From the NCBI GenBank assembly GCA_964574495.1, contig CAZNNT010000021.1, positions 1-15,078 on the forward strand: 15,078 nucleotides of DNA. Reading direction: 5' to 3'. This document shows positions 6,505 through 12,428 of this stretch, piece after piece. This stretch comes from HO2-45-28 sp964574495 (GTDB lineage: Bacteria; Patescibacteriota; Minisyncoccia; HO2-45-28). Below the pieces are notes generated by a model that did no database searches, was not told the DNA's origin, and was given only the letters and a program-made list of their open reading frames with translations. The position numbers and the translations under genes were made by a program. Numbering within the stretch: the stretch's first letter is position 1; each line of letters starts with the position of its first letter.

Positions 6505-6523
6505 CTCTTACCCTCCTTCTGTT

Positions 6524-6539
6524 GGCCCAATTCAGGGCC
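6524..6539 (-). promoter_or_regulatory. Small hairpin in the 5' leader of the LemA-like gene
   Basis: GGCCC-AATTCA-GGGCC (plus strand) is a perfect 5-bp hairpin placed just upstream of the SD of the 6504 minus-strand gene. It is followed by five Ts on the plus strand, so it also looks like a weak plus-strand terminator with no gene to serve. Confidence 0.35.
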
Positions 6540-6565
6540 TTTTTGAGAAAGTACTGCCTATGGGC

Positions 6566-6595
6566 TTTATATCACATCACGGATAATGTTGTCAA
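6566..6595 (-). promoter_or_regulatory. Promoter of the LemA-like gene, overlapping the divergent promoter
   Basis: On the minus strand TTGACA (6595-6590), an 18-nt spacer and TATAAA (6571-6566). Its -35 box lies on top of the -35 of the plus-strand promoter. Confidence 0.7.
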
Positions 6596-6618
6596 GTCCT
6601 TGTAAACAGTGCTACACT
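6589..6618 (+). promoter_or_regulatory. Promoter of the 6626 operon (leaderless)
   Basis: TTGTCA (6589-6594), an 18-nt spacer and TACACT (6613-6618). The GTG start at 6626 is only 7 bases after the -10, and there is no SD, so the mRNA probably starts at or next to the start codon. Confidence 0.5.
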
Positions 6619-6625
6619 TACTCAA

Positions 6626-7186
6626 GTGGCCCAAAAATCCCTAAAAATAATTTTCAAACTTGCGGCGGTTATTGCGATTTTCGCGGCCGCTTTTTATCTC
6701 GCGCGGTTTGCGGGGGAGAACGAGACCGTACGCGGAATTGTCGCCGATTACGGATATTTCGGGATTTTTGCGGTCGCGGTTTTAAGCGGATTTAATCTCG
6801 CTGTTCCCGTGCCGGCCGTGGCGTTTTTGCCCTTGTTTATTGGAGCCGGTCTTAATTTTTGGATAACAATAATTTTGATTACCGTCGGCGTAACCCTAGC
6901 CGATTCTTTTACTTATATTGTCGGGCGGTGGGGGCGGGAGATTTTTGATAATAAAAAAGCGATTATTACGGCCCTTGAAAGAGCGGGAGAACGCCATTGG
7001 TGGGCGCCCATGGCGGTTTTATTCTTTTTTTCGGCGTTTATCCCATTGCCAAATGAAATTCTTGTGATGCCACTTGGTTTTTTGAATTATAAATTCAAAA
7101 GAATCTGGCCCGTTATTTTGACTGGAAATTTTTTATTTAATTATCTTTATTCTAAAGGGATTATCAGCGTATTTGAAGCGATTTAA
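6626..7186 (+). CDS. DedA/VTT-domain (SNARE-associated type) membrane protein
   Basis: This 186-residue integral membrane protein has hydrophobic helices at about 8-25, 42-60, 65-92, 122-145 and 155-175. The central segment, GFNLAVPVPAVAFLPLF followed by a long helix and the GRWGRE loop, matches the VTT/DedA family pattern of a re-entrant Pro-rich segment and a Gly-Arg after a helix. A second re-entrant-like segment, FIPLPNEILVMPLGF, follows. Family members are proposed lipid or undecaprenyl-phosphate transporters or scramblases, but the role here is inference. GTG at 6626 is chosen because a promoter ends 7 bases upstream, implying a leaderless start. It is the first gene of a tight operon whose next gene starts two bases after its stop. 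Confidence 0.75.
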   Translation: MAQKSLKIIFKLAAVIAIFAAAFYLARFAGENETVRGIVADYGYFGIFAVAVLSGFNLAVPVPAVAFLPLFIGAGLNFWITIILITVGVTLADSFTYIVGRWGREIFDNKKAIITALERAGERHWWAPMAVLFFFSAFIPLPNEILVMPLGFLNYKFKRIWPVILTGNFLFNYLYSKGIISVFEAI

Positions 7187-7188
7187 AT

Positions 7189-7677
7189 ATGATTCTTGCT
7201 ACTCACGCTATAGTTGGAGCGGCGATTGCCAGCTTAAATCCATCAAGGCCCGTTTCCGGTTTTTTTGCCGGTTTTATAGCCCATTTTATTCTGGACGCTA
7301 TCCCGCATTGGGAATATGAGATTAAATCCGGCTCCATAGACCCCCATATCGGCTCTCGTTTTTTATTTGACCGCGACTTTTTTGGCGACATTTTAAGAAT
7401 AGGAAGCGACGCGGCGCTCGGTATAATCTTGTCGCTTGTTTTATTTTATTCGCCGAATGCGTTTGCGGCTGTTTTAGCCGGCGTCTTGGGCGGAATTACG
7501 CCGGACGCGCTTCAGTTTGTCTACGTTCGCATACGCAAAGGCCCCATTATTTATTTACAGCGCTTCCACGAGTGGATTCATTCTCCTTACAAAAAGTTAA
7601 GAAATATGCCCATTACAGGAATAAGTTTACAAATTGTTATTATTGCCACAATAGTTTTTTTGGTAAAATTGGTATAA
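7189..7677 (+). CDS. YdjM-like putative membrane-bound metal-dependent hydrolase
   Basis: This 162-residue protein has three or four membrane segments. Conserved His/Asp positions are typical of the YdjM/DUF457-like family: THAIVG at the N-terminus (H6), FIAHFILDAIPHWEY (about residues 30-44), GGITPDALQF (about 105-114) and FHEWIHS (about 126-132). In the family these are thought to bind metal at the membrane surface, but no substrate is established. The ATG lies two bases after the stop of the DedA-like gene with no SD, suggesting reinitiation. The pairing with a DedA-like protein could mean a shared role in membrane lipid handling, which is inference. msrA follows after eight bases. Confidence 0.65.
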   Translation: MILATHAIVGAAIASLNPSRPVSGFFAGFIAHFILDAIPHWEYEIKSGSIDPHIGSRFLFDRDFFGDILRIGSDAALGIILSLVLFYSPNAFAAVLAGVLGGITPDALQFVYVRIRKGPIIYLQRFHEWIHSPYKKLRNMPITGISLQIVIIATIVFLVKLV

Positions 7678-7678
7678 C
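7670..7678 (+). promoter_or_regulatory. Possible internal extended -10 promoter for msrA
   Basis: TG-G-TATAAC (7670-7678) lies 7 bases before the msrA ATG, overlapping the end of the previous gene. No convincing -35 is present. It would give a leaderless msrA transcript. Confidence 0.4.
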
Positions 7679-7685
7679 TTAAAAC

Positions 7686-8228
7686 ATGACGGAAGGCAAA
7701 AAAGAGGCAATTGTTTTCGGCGGGGGGTGCTTTTGGTGCACCGAAGCGATTTTCAAAATGTTAAAAGGCGTTATATCGGTCCAGCCCGGATATGCCGGCG
7801 GTTTTAGGCCCAATCCGACTTATGAGGAGGTATGTTCGGGTAAAACGGGCTACGCAGAAGTAATAAAAATAGAATATGACTCGGCGCAAATATCGTTTGA
7901 AAAACTTTTAATCGTTTTTTTCTCGGCTCACAACCCAACGACGCTAAACCGGCAGGGGGCGGATGTCGGCACGCAGTATCGTTCGGCGATTTTTTATACG
8001 ATCAATGCTCAAAAAACAGAAGCCGAAGAATTCATTAAAAAAATTAACGAGTCATCCGCGGAGGGCGCGCCGGTTGTAACCGAAATAAAACCTTTAGATA
8101 AATTTTATCCGGCCGAAGATTACCACAAAGATTACTACGCTAAAAACAAATCAGCGTCATATTGCCAGACAGTGATAAATCCGAAATTAGAAAAAGTAAA
8201 AGAAAAATTTGCCGAATTGCTCCGATAA
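7686..8228 (+). CDS. msrA: Peptide methionine sulfoxide reductase A
   Basis: MsrA reduces the S-epimer of methionine sulfoxide in oxidised proteins. The 180-residue protein carries the catalytic GCFWCTE motif (nucleophile Cys15, second Cys18), the GYAGG and YEEVCSGKTGYAEV segments, the NPTTLNRQGADVGTQYRSA substrate pocket and the DYHKDYYAKN stretch. A SYCQ cysteine near the C-terminus could act in resolving the disulfide. The length and order of motifs are normal. It is in an operon with msrB, but the two are separated by a hicBA toxin-antitoxin pair. No SD is seen; the start fits the reading frame and the extended -10 just upstream. Confidence 0.96.
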   Translation: MTEGKKEAIVFGGGCFWCTEAIFKMLKGVISVQPGYAGGFRPNPTYEEVCSGKTGYAEVIKIEYDSAQISFEKLLIVFFSAHNPTTLNRQGADVGTQYRSAIFYTINAQKTEAEEFIKKINESSAEGAPVVTEIKPLDKFYPAEDYHKDYYAKNKSASYCQTVINPKLEKVKEKFAELLR

Positions 8229-8237
8229 TGGTATGGT
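8209..8237 (+). promoter_or_regulatory. Promoter of hicBA inside the msr operon
   Basis: TTGCCG (8209-8214), a 17-nt spacer and an extended -10 TG-G-TATGGT (8232-8237) overlap the msrA 3' end and lie six bases before the hicB ATG. It may let hicBA be transcribed separately. Confidence 0.45.
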
Positions 8238-8243
8238 GGGTTT

Positions 8244-8495
8244 ATGAAATCATATACTTTTAGAGTTATCGTGGAGCCGGAAAAACCAAAAGGGTATCAC
8301 GGTTTTGTGCCGATTTTAAGAGGCGTACATACTTATGGCGAAACCCTGCAAGAAGTAAAGACCAACTTAAAAGAGGCCATAAAATGCCATATTCAGGGTC
8401 TAGCCAAGGATAACGAAACGATTCCCCAAGAAGGTGAAGCTTTTGAGATCATCCAATCTTTTTCGGAAAGAGAGTTGGCTCTCGGCCGACGTTAA
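8244..8495 (+). CDS. hicB: HicB-family antitoxin (short form)
   Basis: This 83-residue protein has the HicB/UPF0150 fold: strand YTFRVIVEPE, a strand with GYHGFVPILRGVHTYGET, then the helix EVKTNLKEAIKCHIQGLAKD and a final EAFEIIQSF. In the family this partly degraded RNase-H-like fold binds and neutralises HicA. No ribbon-helix-helix or HTH domain is attached, so autorepression, if any, would need another protein. It starts 15 bases after msrA and ends two bases before hicA. The antitoxin comes first here, whereas classical hicAB has the toxin first. Confidence 0.85.
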   Translation: MKSYTFRVIVEPEKPKGYHGFVPILRGVHTYGETLQEVKTNLKEAIKCHIQGLAKDNETIPQEGEAFEIIQSFSERELALGRR

Positions 8496-8497
8496 AA

Positions 8498-8728
8498 ATG
8501 CCGAAGTTGCCGGTTATAAAAGCAAAAGATCTTATCCGAGTTCTCAATAAACTTGGATTTTTTAAGCACCATCAAGTTGGCAGTCATATTCAATTTAAAA
8601 ACGCAGACGGCTTGAGAATAACCGTGCCTGTGCATTCTCGTAAAGACCTCAAAAGAAAAATTTTAAAAGGAATTATTGCTGATTTGGAAATAACAGTTGA
8701 AAAGTTTATTGATTTATTTAAAAAATAA
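8498..8728 (+). CDS. hicA: HicA-family mRNA interferase toxin
   Basis: HicA toxins cleave mRNA through a double-stranded-RNA-binding-like fold. The 76-residue protein shows the family pattern: a KAKDLIRVLNKLGF helix, the GSH motif with catalytic histidine H30 in QVGSHIQFKN, a strand RITVPVHS and the RKDLKRKILKGIIADL helix. The catalytic His and the basic second half are intact, so the toxin should be active. It starts two bases after hicB, and the msrB ATG begins one base after its stop, so toxin and msrB are translationally linked. Confidence 0.9.
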   Translation: MPKLPVIKAKDLIRVLNKLGFFKHHQVGSHIQFKNADGLRITVPVHSRKDLKRKILKGIIADLEITVEKFIDLFKK

Positions 8729-8729
8729 T

Positions 8730-9170
8730 ATGGACGAAAAAGAAATGAAGGAAAAATTAACGCCCGAACAATACCGGGTAATGCGCGAAAAGGGGACGGA
8801 AGCGCCGTTTTCCGGAAAACTTTTACATGAAAAAAGAGAGGGAACTTTCAAGTGCGCGGCGTGCGGAAATCCGCTTTTTTCGTCCGATGCCAAGTTTGAT
8901 TCCGACACCGGCTTGTCCCGCATTGGCGGTGGCTGGCCGAGTTTTGACCAAGCGCTTCCCGGCGCGGTGGAGTTTAAAAAAGACGATTCCGGAGGGATGG
9001 AGCGAGTCGAAGTCGTATGCGCCAGATGCAAGTCGCATTTAGGCCATGTTTTTGACGATGGGCCGAAAGAAACCACCGGCAAACGCCATTGCATAAATTC
9101 AATTTGTCTGAAATTTGCCCCCACGCCTACTTTTCAAAGCGCGAAGCGCAAACGAAGTATTGAAAAGTAG
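8730..9170 (+). CDS. msrB: Peptide methionine sulfoxide reductase B with an active-site-proximal insertion
   Basis: MsrB reduces the R-epimer of methionine sulfoxide. In 146 residues it has the zinc-binding pairs C42/C45 (CAAC) and C97/C100 (CARC), the HLGHVFDDGP loop and the catalytic Cys121 in RHCINS. The usual SGTGWPSF segment is interrupted: it reads DSDTG, then about seven extra residues (LSRIGGG, residues 62-68), then WPSF. This is unusual because the Trp lines the substrate pocket. The last 16 or so residues (TPTFQSAKRKRSIEK) are encoded by a long inverted repeat and are not typical of MsrB. The start at 8730 is preferred over an upstream in-frame ATG at 8697, since the latter would overlap hicA by 32 bases. 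It is the last gene of the operon. Confidence 0.93.
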   Translation: MDEKEMKEKLTPEQYRVMREKGTEAPFSGKLLHEKREGTFKCAACGNPLFSSDAKFDSDTGLSRIGGGWPSFDQALPGAVEFKKDDSGGMERVEVVCARCKSHLGHVFDDGPKETTGKRHCINSICLKFAPTPTFQSAKRKRSIEK

Positions 9171-9179
9171 GTGTGGGGG
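9118..9179. repeat. Long near-perfect inverted repeat at the msrB 3' end
   Basis: Arms 9118-9137 and 9160-9179 are complementary at 19 of 20 positions; the only mismatch on the DNA level is G/T, which would be a wobble in RNA. The 22-base loop holds a second small hairpin GCGC-GAA-GCGC (9139-9149). The left arm and loop form the last codons of msrB and the stop lies in the right arm. The right arm is followed only by TTTG, so it is a poor terminator. It could be a REP-like or MITE-like element or an mRNA-stabilising hairpin. Confidence 0.8.
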
Positions 9180-9193
9180 TTTGAAGAAAAGAA

Positions 9194-9226
9194 ATAAAAA
9201 AATCGGTGTTAGCGAAGCTAACACCG
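9194..9226 (-). terminator. Intrinsic terminator of the lipoprotein gene
   Basis: On the minus strand a perfect 10-bp stem CGGTGTTAGC/GCTAACACCG (9226-9217 with 9213-9204) with loop TTC is followed by ATTTTTTTATTTC. The flanks AAAATCGGT (minus strand 9240-9232) and ACCGATTTT can also pair, giving an alternative outer stem that begins at the stop codon. Confidence 0.9.
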
Positions 9227-9238
9227 TACTGACCGATT

Positions 9239-9856
9239 TTAAGGCACGATTTTTGCCGGATTAAGGGGGAAGATGTCAAAAATATCGCCGAAAACTTTCG
9301 CAAAAGCCCGTTTTCTTTCGTGTTCCCGAATTGGCTGGTCATTTATGTTGATGCCGACCAGAACCCTGTTTTTGAATATAAGCACCATTTTTATTTTCCG
9401 GCCGATTTTGTAGGTGTCGGAGTTGTTGAAATAAGTGAGCAGACGATCGGTTCTGGTCTTGGCGTCAACAATTTCACAGCCAATGCCCTCGTACTGGCTT
9501 TTTTCTTTCAAAACATCATTAATGTTTGAGTTTGGACGGAGATTAAGTTGTGTGTTTGCCAGAACGATGTTCGAGGCATCCACCCATCCGATTTTTTCGC
9601 AGCCATTCTTGCCTTCGGTATCAAATCCGAGCTGTTTTATTTCCGCAATGGTCATCCCGTCTTTTAATTCCCGCGCGGCTCTGACAAAATCCCCCACGGA
9701 TTTAAATTGCCCCTGCATTTTGAATTCAATGTTATCCTTTTGGAAAATGGGCGTTTTCCCCCACTCTTTTTCCGTGGGATAGCGAGCGGCGCAGCCCGAA
9801 AAAATCAAAATTGTTAGAGCAGCCGCCGCGGACGAGAATCTTGATTTTCGACCCAT
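9239..9856 (-). CDS. Putative lipoprotein of unknown function
   Basis: The protein (about 205 residues) starts with a basic n-region (MGRKSR), a hydrophobic stretch and a lipobox LIFSGC, so it is likely lipidated on Cys22 and held on the outer face of the membrane. The mature part is mixed alpha/beta. The segment DGMTIAEIKQLGF recalls the start of BamE/SmpA-like folds but is too weak to assign. Two cysteines (in NGCEKIG and IGCEIVD) could form a disulfide outside the cell. The second Met (9856) is chosen as start because GGAGG lies five bases before it; an in-frame ATG at 9868 has no SD. A promoter and terminator make it a single-gene unit, converging on msrB. Confidence 0.75.
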   Translation of the reverse strand: MGRKSRFSSAAAALTILIFSGCAARYPTEKEWGKTPIFQKDNIEFKMQGQFKSVGDFVRAARELKDGMTIAEIKQLGFDTEGKNGCEKIGWVDASNIVLANTQLNLRPNSNINDVLKEKSQYEGIGCEIVDAKTRTDRLLTYFNNSDTYKIGRKIKMVLIFKNRVLVGININDQPIREHERKRAFAKVFGDIFDIFPLNPAKIVP

Positions 9857-9895
9857 CTTCCCCTCCATTTTGAAACGTGAACGATACCCATTCGC

Positions 9896-9923
9896 ATTAT
9901 AACCCCTGCTAAAATTTTATCAA
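9896..9923 (-). promoter_or_regulatory. Promoter of the lipoprotein gene
   Basis: On the minus strand TTGATA (9923-9918), a 16-nt spacer and TATAAT (9901-9896). The leader of roughly 35 nt contains the GGAGG that selects the ATG at 9856. Confidence 0.65.
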
Positions 9924-9974
9924 GCGGTTTTTATAATATAGCTCAAAACATGCTAAACTTTTCTTGAGTTTCTT

Positions 9975-9983
9975 TGCTATAAT
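9975..9983 (+). promoter_or_regulatory. Extended -10 promoter of tmk
   Basis: TG-C-TATAAT (9975-9983) is a perfect extended -10; the -35 region is weak. The ATG follows after 11 bases, so any leader is only a few nt long. GGGAG (9984-9988) would be a spaced SD only if transcription began earlier than predicted. Confidence 0.6.
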
Positions 9984-9994
9984 GGGAGCGTAAT

Positions 9995-10595
9995 ATGCGC
10001 GGAATTTTTATCGTTTTTGAAGGCGGGGATTTTTGCGGAAAAACCACTCAGTCCAAACGGTTTTACGAGGATTTGAAAGCGCGCGGACTTGATGTCTTCT
10101 GGACCAAAGAACCCGGCGGGACGCCTGAAGGCGTTGAAATCAGGCAAAAACTTTTGCATGGCAACATAACTCCCGAAGAAGAAATCGACCTTTTTTGCGA
10201 AGACAGAAGAATTCACTACGAAAAAGTAATAAGACCGGCTCTTGAAAGGGGTGCCATAGTCATTTGCGACAGGAACGAATATTCAACAATCGCTTATCAA
10301 GGCGCAGGCCGTGGCTATGATATCACCGAGATAAAGCGTAAAAGTGGCGAAGCCCGGGGCGGGATTGAGCCGGATTTGGTAATTCTAGCTGATTGCGACC
10401 CGGAAATTTTGCAAGACAGGGCAAAAAAGCGGGGCGAGATGCTGACCCGCTTTGAAAAGTTGGGAATGGATTTTCATCACAGAGTTCGCATCTCCTTTTT
10501 GGAGCAGGCCGAAGAAAAANNNNNNNNNNNNNNNNNNNNNNNNNNNNNNNNNNNNNNGGGCCCCTCTTGTCAAAAACCAAATAAACATTTCTTAA
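9995..10595 (+). CDS. tmk: Thymidylate kinase (C-terminus broken by an assembly gap)
   Basis: Tmk phosphorylates dTMP to dTDP. The P-loop GGDFCGKT (residues 10-17), the KEPGGTPEG motif and DRNEYSTIAYQG (the DR-Y-S-AYQG substrate motif) are present, then a lid-like region DRAKKRGEMLTRFE. The P-loop has Phe-Cys where most Tmks have Gly-Ser. Thirty-eight Ns (10520-10557) interrupt the gene about 175 residues in. After the gap three frames are possible: stops at 10584, 10595 or 10636. The last runs through the terminator hairpin and is unlikely, so the end given here (10595) is a choice, not an observation. Functionally it follows thyA/folA, which lie directly downstream, although a terminator separates tmk from thyA. 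Confidence 0.9.
10520..10557. other. Assembly gap (38 N)
   Basis: A run of 38 Ns inside tmk. The flanks are not duplicated, unlike the gap in prfB. The odd size suggests an estimated length, so the reading frame across it is not reliable. Confidence 0.95.
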
Positions 10596-10601
10596 CACTT
10601 A

Positions 10602-10627
10602 TCCCCAAGCAATTGGGGAATTTTTTT
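10602..10627 (+). terminator. Intrinsic terminator after tmk
   Basis: TCCCCAA (10602-10608) / TTGGGGA (10613-10619) with loop GCAA is followed by A and seven Ts (10621-10627). Confidence 0.85.
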
Positions 10628-10664
10628 ATGAAATAAAGGCGAAACACCTTAAAATGAGAATAAC

Positions 10665-11510
10665 ATGAAAGCGTATCTGAATGCTCTTAAATATGTGATG
10701 GAAAACGGCGTGGACAAGCCGAATCGCACAGGTATAGACACACGGGCGGTTTTTGCTTTGCCGTTAAGATTCAAAATGTCAGACGGCTTTCCGGCGATGA
10801 CCACAAAGAAACTCGCGTTCAAAAGTGTGGCAAGCGAGCTTTTATGGTTTATTGAGGGCTCAAGCGATGAGAGGCGGCTTGCCGAGATTCTTCACGGGAC
10901 GAGAATTCCCGAAAAAACGACAATATGGACGGCAAACGCCGAGGCGTCTTTTTGGAAGCCAAAAGCCAAGTTTGCGGGGGATTTAGGCAGAGTATACGGC
11001 GTGCAATGGCGGTCGTGGAGAACTCCGGACGGCAGGGAAATTGACCAGTTAAAAAATATCATAGAACGGATTAAAAAAGATCCCTATGACCGACGGCTCA
11101 TTATTTCCGCCTGGAATCCGGGCGAGATTGAACAAATGGCTCTGCCTCCCTGCCATATGCTTTTTCAATTTTTTGTGGCCAAAGGCAAATTATCTTTGGC
11201 CATGACCCAACGCTCATGCGATATGTTTTTGGGCGTGCCGTTTAACATCGCTTCATACGCCTTGCTTTTGAATATGGTTGCTCAAGCGACGGATTTAGAG
11301 CCGGACGAAGTCATACTGACGCTGAACGACGCTCATATTTACCATAATCATTTTGATCAGGTGCGCGAACAACTTTCTCGAGAACCTTACCCGTTGCCGA
11401 AACTTTGGTTGAATCCTGAAATAAAAGATATTGATAAATTCACGATGGACGACATCAAGCTTATTGATTATCAGTGTCATCCGACGATTAAAGCCGAGAT
11501 GGCGGTTTAG
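10665..11510 (+). CDS. thyA: Thymidylate synthase ThyA
   Basis: ThyA converts dUMP and methylene-tetrahydrofolate to dTMP and dihydrofolate. In 281 residues it shows RTG (21-23) with the phosphate-binding Arg, LGRVYGVQWR (107-116), the nucleophile Cys163 in PPCHMLFQF, RSCDMFLGVPFN (183-194) with the dUMP-binding Asp and Asn, and the HIYHNHFDQ segment. The length is slightly above that of the E. coli enzyme. No SD is seen. A TAAAAT box (10650-10655) lies nine bases before the ATG, but its -35 is poor. The gene follows the tmk terminator, so it needs its own promoter. folA starts nine bases after its stop, which fits a two-gene unit that also regenerates tetrahydrofolate. Confidence 0.97.
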   Translation: MKAYLNALKYVMENGVDKPNRTGIDTRAVFALPLRFKMSDGFPAMTTKKLAFKSVASELLWFIEGSSDERRLAEILHGTRIPEKTTIWTANAEASFWKPKAKFAGDLGRVYGVQWRSWRTPDGREIDQLKNIIERIKKDPYDRRLIISAWNPGEIEQMALPPCHMLFQFFVAKGKLSLAMTQRSCDMFLGVPFNIASYALLLNMVAQATDLEPDEVILTLNDAHIYHNHFDQVREQLSREPYPLPKLWLNPEIKDIDKFTMDDIKLIDYQCHPTIKAEMAV

Positions 11511-11518
11511 GGGGTCTT

Positions 11519-12001
11519 ATGATTTCGCTCATCGCGGCTGTTGCCAAAAACGGCATAATCGGGAAAACCGGCGCTTTGCCGTGGCATTTGCCGGCGGATC
11601 TCAAAAGGTTTAAAGAACTTACGATGGGCAAGCCCATTATTATGGGCCGAAAAACTTACGCATCAATCGGTCGTCCGCTTTCGGGAAGAAAAAATATTAT
11701 TCTTACTTCTGATGAAAATTTTACGGCCGAGGGGTGTGTTATCGTCCATTCCAAGGAGGATGCGCTGAAAGAGGTTGGGGATGTCGAAGAGGCGATGGTT
11801 ATCGGCGGAGGAGAAATTTACCGTCAGTTTTTACCAAATGCGGCAAAAATTTATCTGACGGAGGTTGATGCCGGCATTGAGGGCGATATTTATTTTCCGA
11901 AATTTGACCGAAACGAGTGGCGTGAAGTTTTTCGCGAGCGCCACGAACCAGACGAAAAAAATAAATATCCCTATTCGTTTGTAATTTTGGAGAAAGTTTA
12001 A
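11519..12001 (+). CDS. folA: Dihydrofolate reductase
   Basis: DHFR reduces the dihydrofolate made by ThyA back to tetrahydrofolate with NADPH. The 160-residue protein aligns along its length with E. coli FolA: the MISLIAAVAKNGIIG start, the Met20-like loop with PWHLPADLKRF (catalytic Asp27), IMGRKTYASIGRPLSGRKNII (NADPH site), MVIGGGEIYRQFLP and the TEVDAGIEGDIYFP end. The start is supported by AGGGGG a few bases upstream, between the thyA stop and the ATG. A strong terminator begins two bases after the stop. Using ThyA rather than ThyX explains the need for FolA. Confidence 0.97.
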   Translation: MISLIAAVAKNGIIGKTGALPWHLPADLKRFKELTMGKPIIMGRKTYASIGRPLSGRKNIILTSDENFTAEGCVIVHSKEDALKEVGDVEEAMVIGGGEIYRQFLPNAAKIYLTEVDAGIEGDIYFPKFDRNEWREVFRERHEPDEKNKYPYSFVILEKV

Positions 12002-12002
12002 G

Positions 12003-12026
12003 CCCCTTGCGCGCCAAGGGGTTTTT
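12003..12026 (+). terminator. Intrinsic terminator of thyA-folA
   Basis: CCCCTTG (12003-12009) / CAAGGGG (12015-12021) with loop CGCGC is followed by TTTTT. Confidence 0.9.
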
Positions 12027-12067
12027 GTTAAGATGTGTTAGGAGTTTTTTATTTAAGGAAAAACAAA

Positions 12068-12400
12068 ATGCCGTACATCGTGCCAAAAGATAGGAAAAAA
12101 TTTGATCCGCTTATTGATAAGCTGGCTGAAAAAATTGTTGCCGAGGCCAAGGATTATAACTACGACGGAGCATTCGCGGGCCTTTTAAATTATACCTGCA
12201 CCCGTCTTGCGCTCAAAATCATCAAACTTCAATTCGGAAAAATCAGATATTGGCTTTTAGCAATTGTTTGTGGCACTTTCAAAAATGTCGCGGATGAATT
12301 TTACAGGCGCTTGGGCGTTCCTTACGAAGACAAGCAAATCACGAAATTTGGCGATGTCGACCTTTACGAAGAATTTTCAAAAGACATTGAGGGGCTGTAA
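12068..12400 (+). CDS. Small conserved protein, DUF6899-like
   Basis: The start MPYIVPKDRKKFDPLIDKLAE is a pattern I associate with small conserved proteins of Candidate Phyla Radiation bacteria (DUF6899-like). The protein is about 110 residues and helical, with a GAFAGLLNYTCTRLAL segment, a hydrophobic YWLLAIVCGTFKNVADEFYRR helix and an acidic tail. The function is unknown. The ATG at 12068 is preferred over a GTG at 12035 because AAGGA lies upstream at a workable distance and the earlier start would fall on the thyA-folA terminator side. It sits between folA and the kinase/deoxyribosyltransferase fusion gene, and its stop overlaps a weak terminator. The DUF name is from memory and needs a profile search. 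Confidence 0.75.
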   Translation: MPYIVPKDRKKFDPLIDKLAEKIVAEAKDYNYDGAFAGLLNYTCTRLALKIIKLQFGKIRYWLLAIVCGTFKNVADEFYRRLGVPYEDKQITKFGDVDLYEEFSKDIEGL

Positions 12401-12415
12401 TAAGCCCTATTTTTG
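12392..12415 (+). terminator. Weak terminator overlapping a stop codon and leading into a promoter
   Basis: GGGCT (12392-12396) / AGCCC (12403-12407), loop GTAATA, then TATTTTTG. The stem includes the TAA stop of the 12068 gene, and the T-tract merges into the next promoter. Confidence 0.5.
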
Positions 12416-12422
12416 TTATAAT
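12414..12422 (+). promoter_or_regulatory. Extended -10 promoter of the fusion gene (leaderless)
   Basis: TG-T-TATAAT (12414-12422) lies six bases before the ATG at 12429. There is no SD and no clear -35. Transcription is predicted to begin at or one base from the start codon. Confidence 0.6.
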
Positions 12423-12428
12423 TGATGT

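Noticed and set aside
8697..8729. Earlier in-frame start for msrB
   Set aside because: It would overlap the conserved end of hicA and add residues not seen in MsrB; the ATG at 8730 follows the hicA stop directly.
9857..9868. Earlier ATG for the lipoprotein
   Set aside because: The GGAGG between the two ATGs is correctly placed only for the second Met.
10597..10636. tmk frame extending to the stop at 10636
   Set aside because: It reads through the terminator hairpin and T-tract; the frame depends on the arbitrary length of the N gap.
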